DNA of 30,886 nt from contig CAYXDO010000140.1 of the NCBI GenBank assembly GCA_964463485.1, forward strand, positions 1 through 30,886. The letters run 5' to 3'. The stretch is from CAYXDO01 sp964463485. Lineage in GTDB: Bacteria > Myxococcota > Kuafuiibacteriia > Kuafuiibacteriales > Kuafuiibacteriaceae. Made by a program: the position numbers and the translations under genes. Below, one piece after another: positions 30,856 through 30,886 of the stretch. The notes under the pieces were generated by a model, which worked only from the letters and a program-made list of their open reading frames with translations, was not told where the DNA came from and made no database searches. Each line of letters starts with the position of its first letter. Position 1 is the first letter of the stretch.

Positions 30856-30886
30856 GGTCTGAATCCGTGCGTGCATCTGAGTCTCT

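Overview
The window looks like a chromosomal stretch of a high-GC deltaproteobacterium in the broad sense, most likely Myxococcota. The grounds are GC-rich third positions, frequent GTG/TTG starts, a Ser/Thr kinase with a TPR tail, large lineage-specific proteins and MoxR/VWA and MuiA-type genes. This is inference from style and protein families; there is no rRNA or tRNA, and I see no CRISPR array.

Layout. (1) 1-1181: an IS200-type element (TnpA 79-510, hairpin ends) inserted into the 3' end of an ArsR-type regulator. (2) 1182-13490: an unusual peptide/protein-modification cluster. It holds a PqqD-like protein that continues into an export signal and a proline-paced tetrapeptide tail, a small Fe(II)/2OG oxygenase, a 338-aa outer-membrane-type protein in a duplicated junction, a methyltransferase-TPR protein, an O-fucosyltransferase-like protein, an HprK-like kinase fused to two glycosyltransferase-like domains, a DUF6492 glycosyltransferase, an HprK-like kinase fused to a prolyl-hydroxylase-type oxygenase, and an NTP_transf_5 nucleotidyltransferase. 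(3) 13562-15568: a Cys-rich hypothetical protein. (4) 15737-23189 (minus strand): a six-gene operon of two MuiA-like (DUF4139) proteins, a pseudokinase, a hypothetical protein, a MoxR AAA+ ATPase and a VWA/DUF2201 protein. (5) 23479-30792: a lipoprotein phosphatase/nuclease, an active Ser/Thr kinase with TPRs, and three little-characterised proteins.

How the genes may work together. The PqqD-like N-terminus could act as a built-in recognition domain. The RR-type hydrophobic segment would direct export, and the tail (22 Pro in 80 residues, mostly every fourth residue, with Thr before and Ser after many of them) would be the substrate. Two Fe(II)/2OG oxygenases, two HprK-like kinases and up to four glycosyltransferase-like domains are the enzymes expected for hydroxylating, phosphorylating and glycosylating a Ser/Thr/Pro tail. 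This resembles, by analogy only, hydroxyproline-rich glycoproteins. HprK-like kinases, PqqD and NTP_transf_5 proteins are known to co-occur in uncharacterised 'HPr-rel-A' systems and in lasso-peptide clusters; the oxygenase and glycosyltransferase fusions here go beyond that set. The substrate assignment is a hypothesis.
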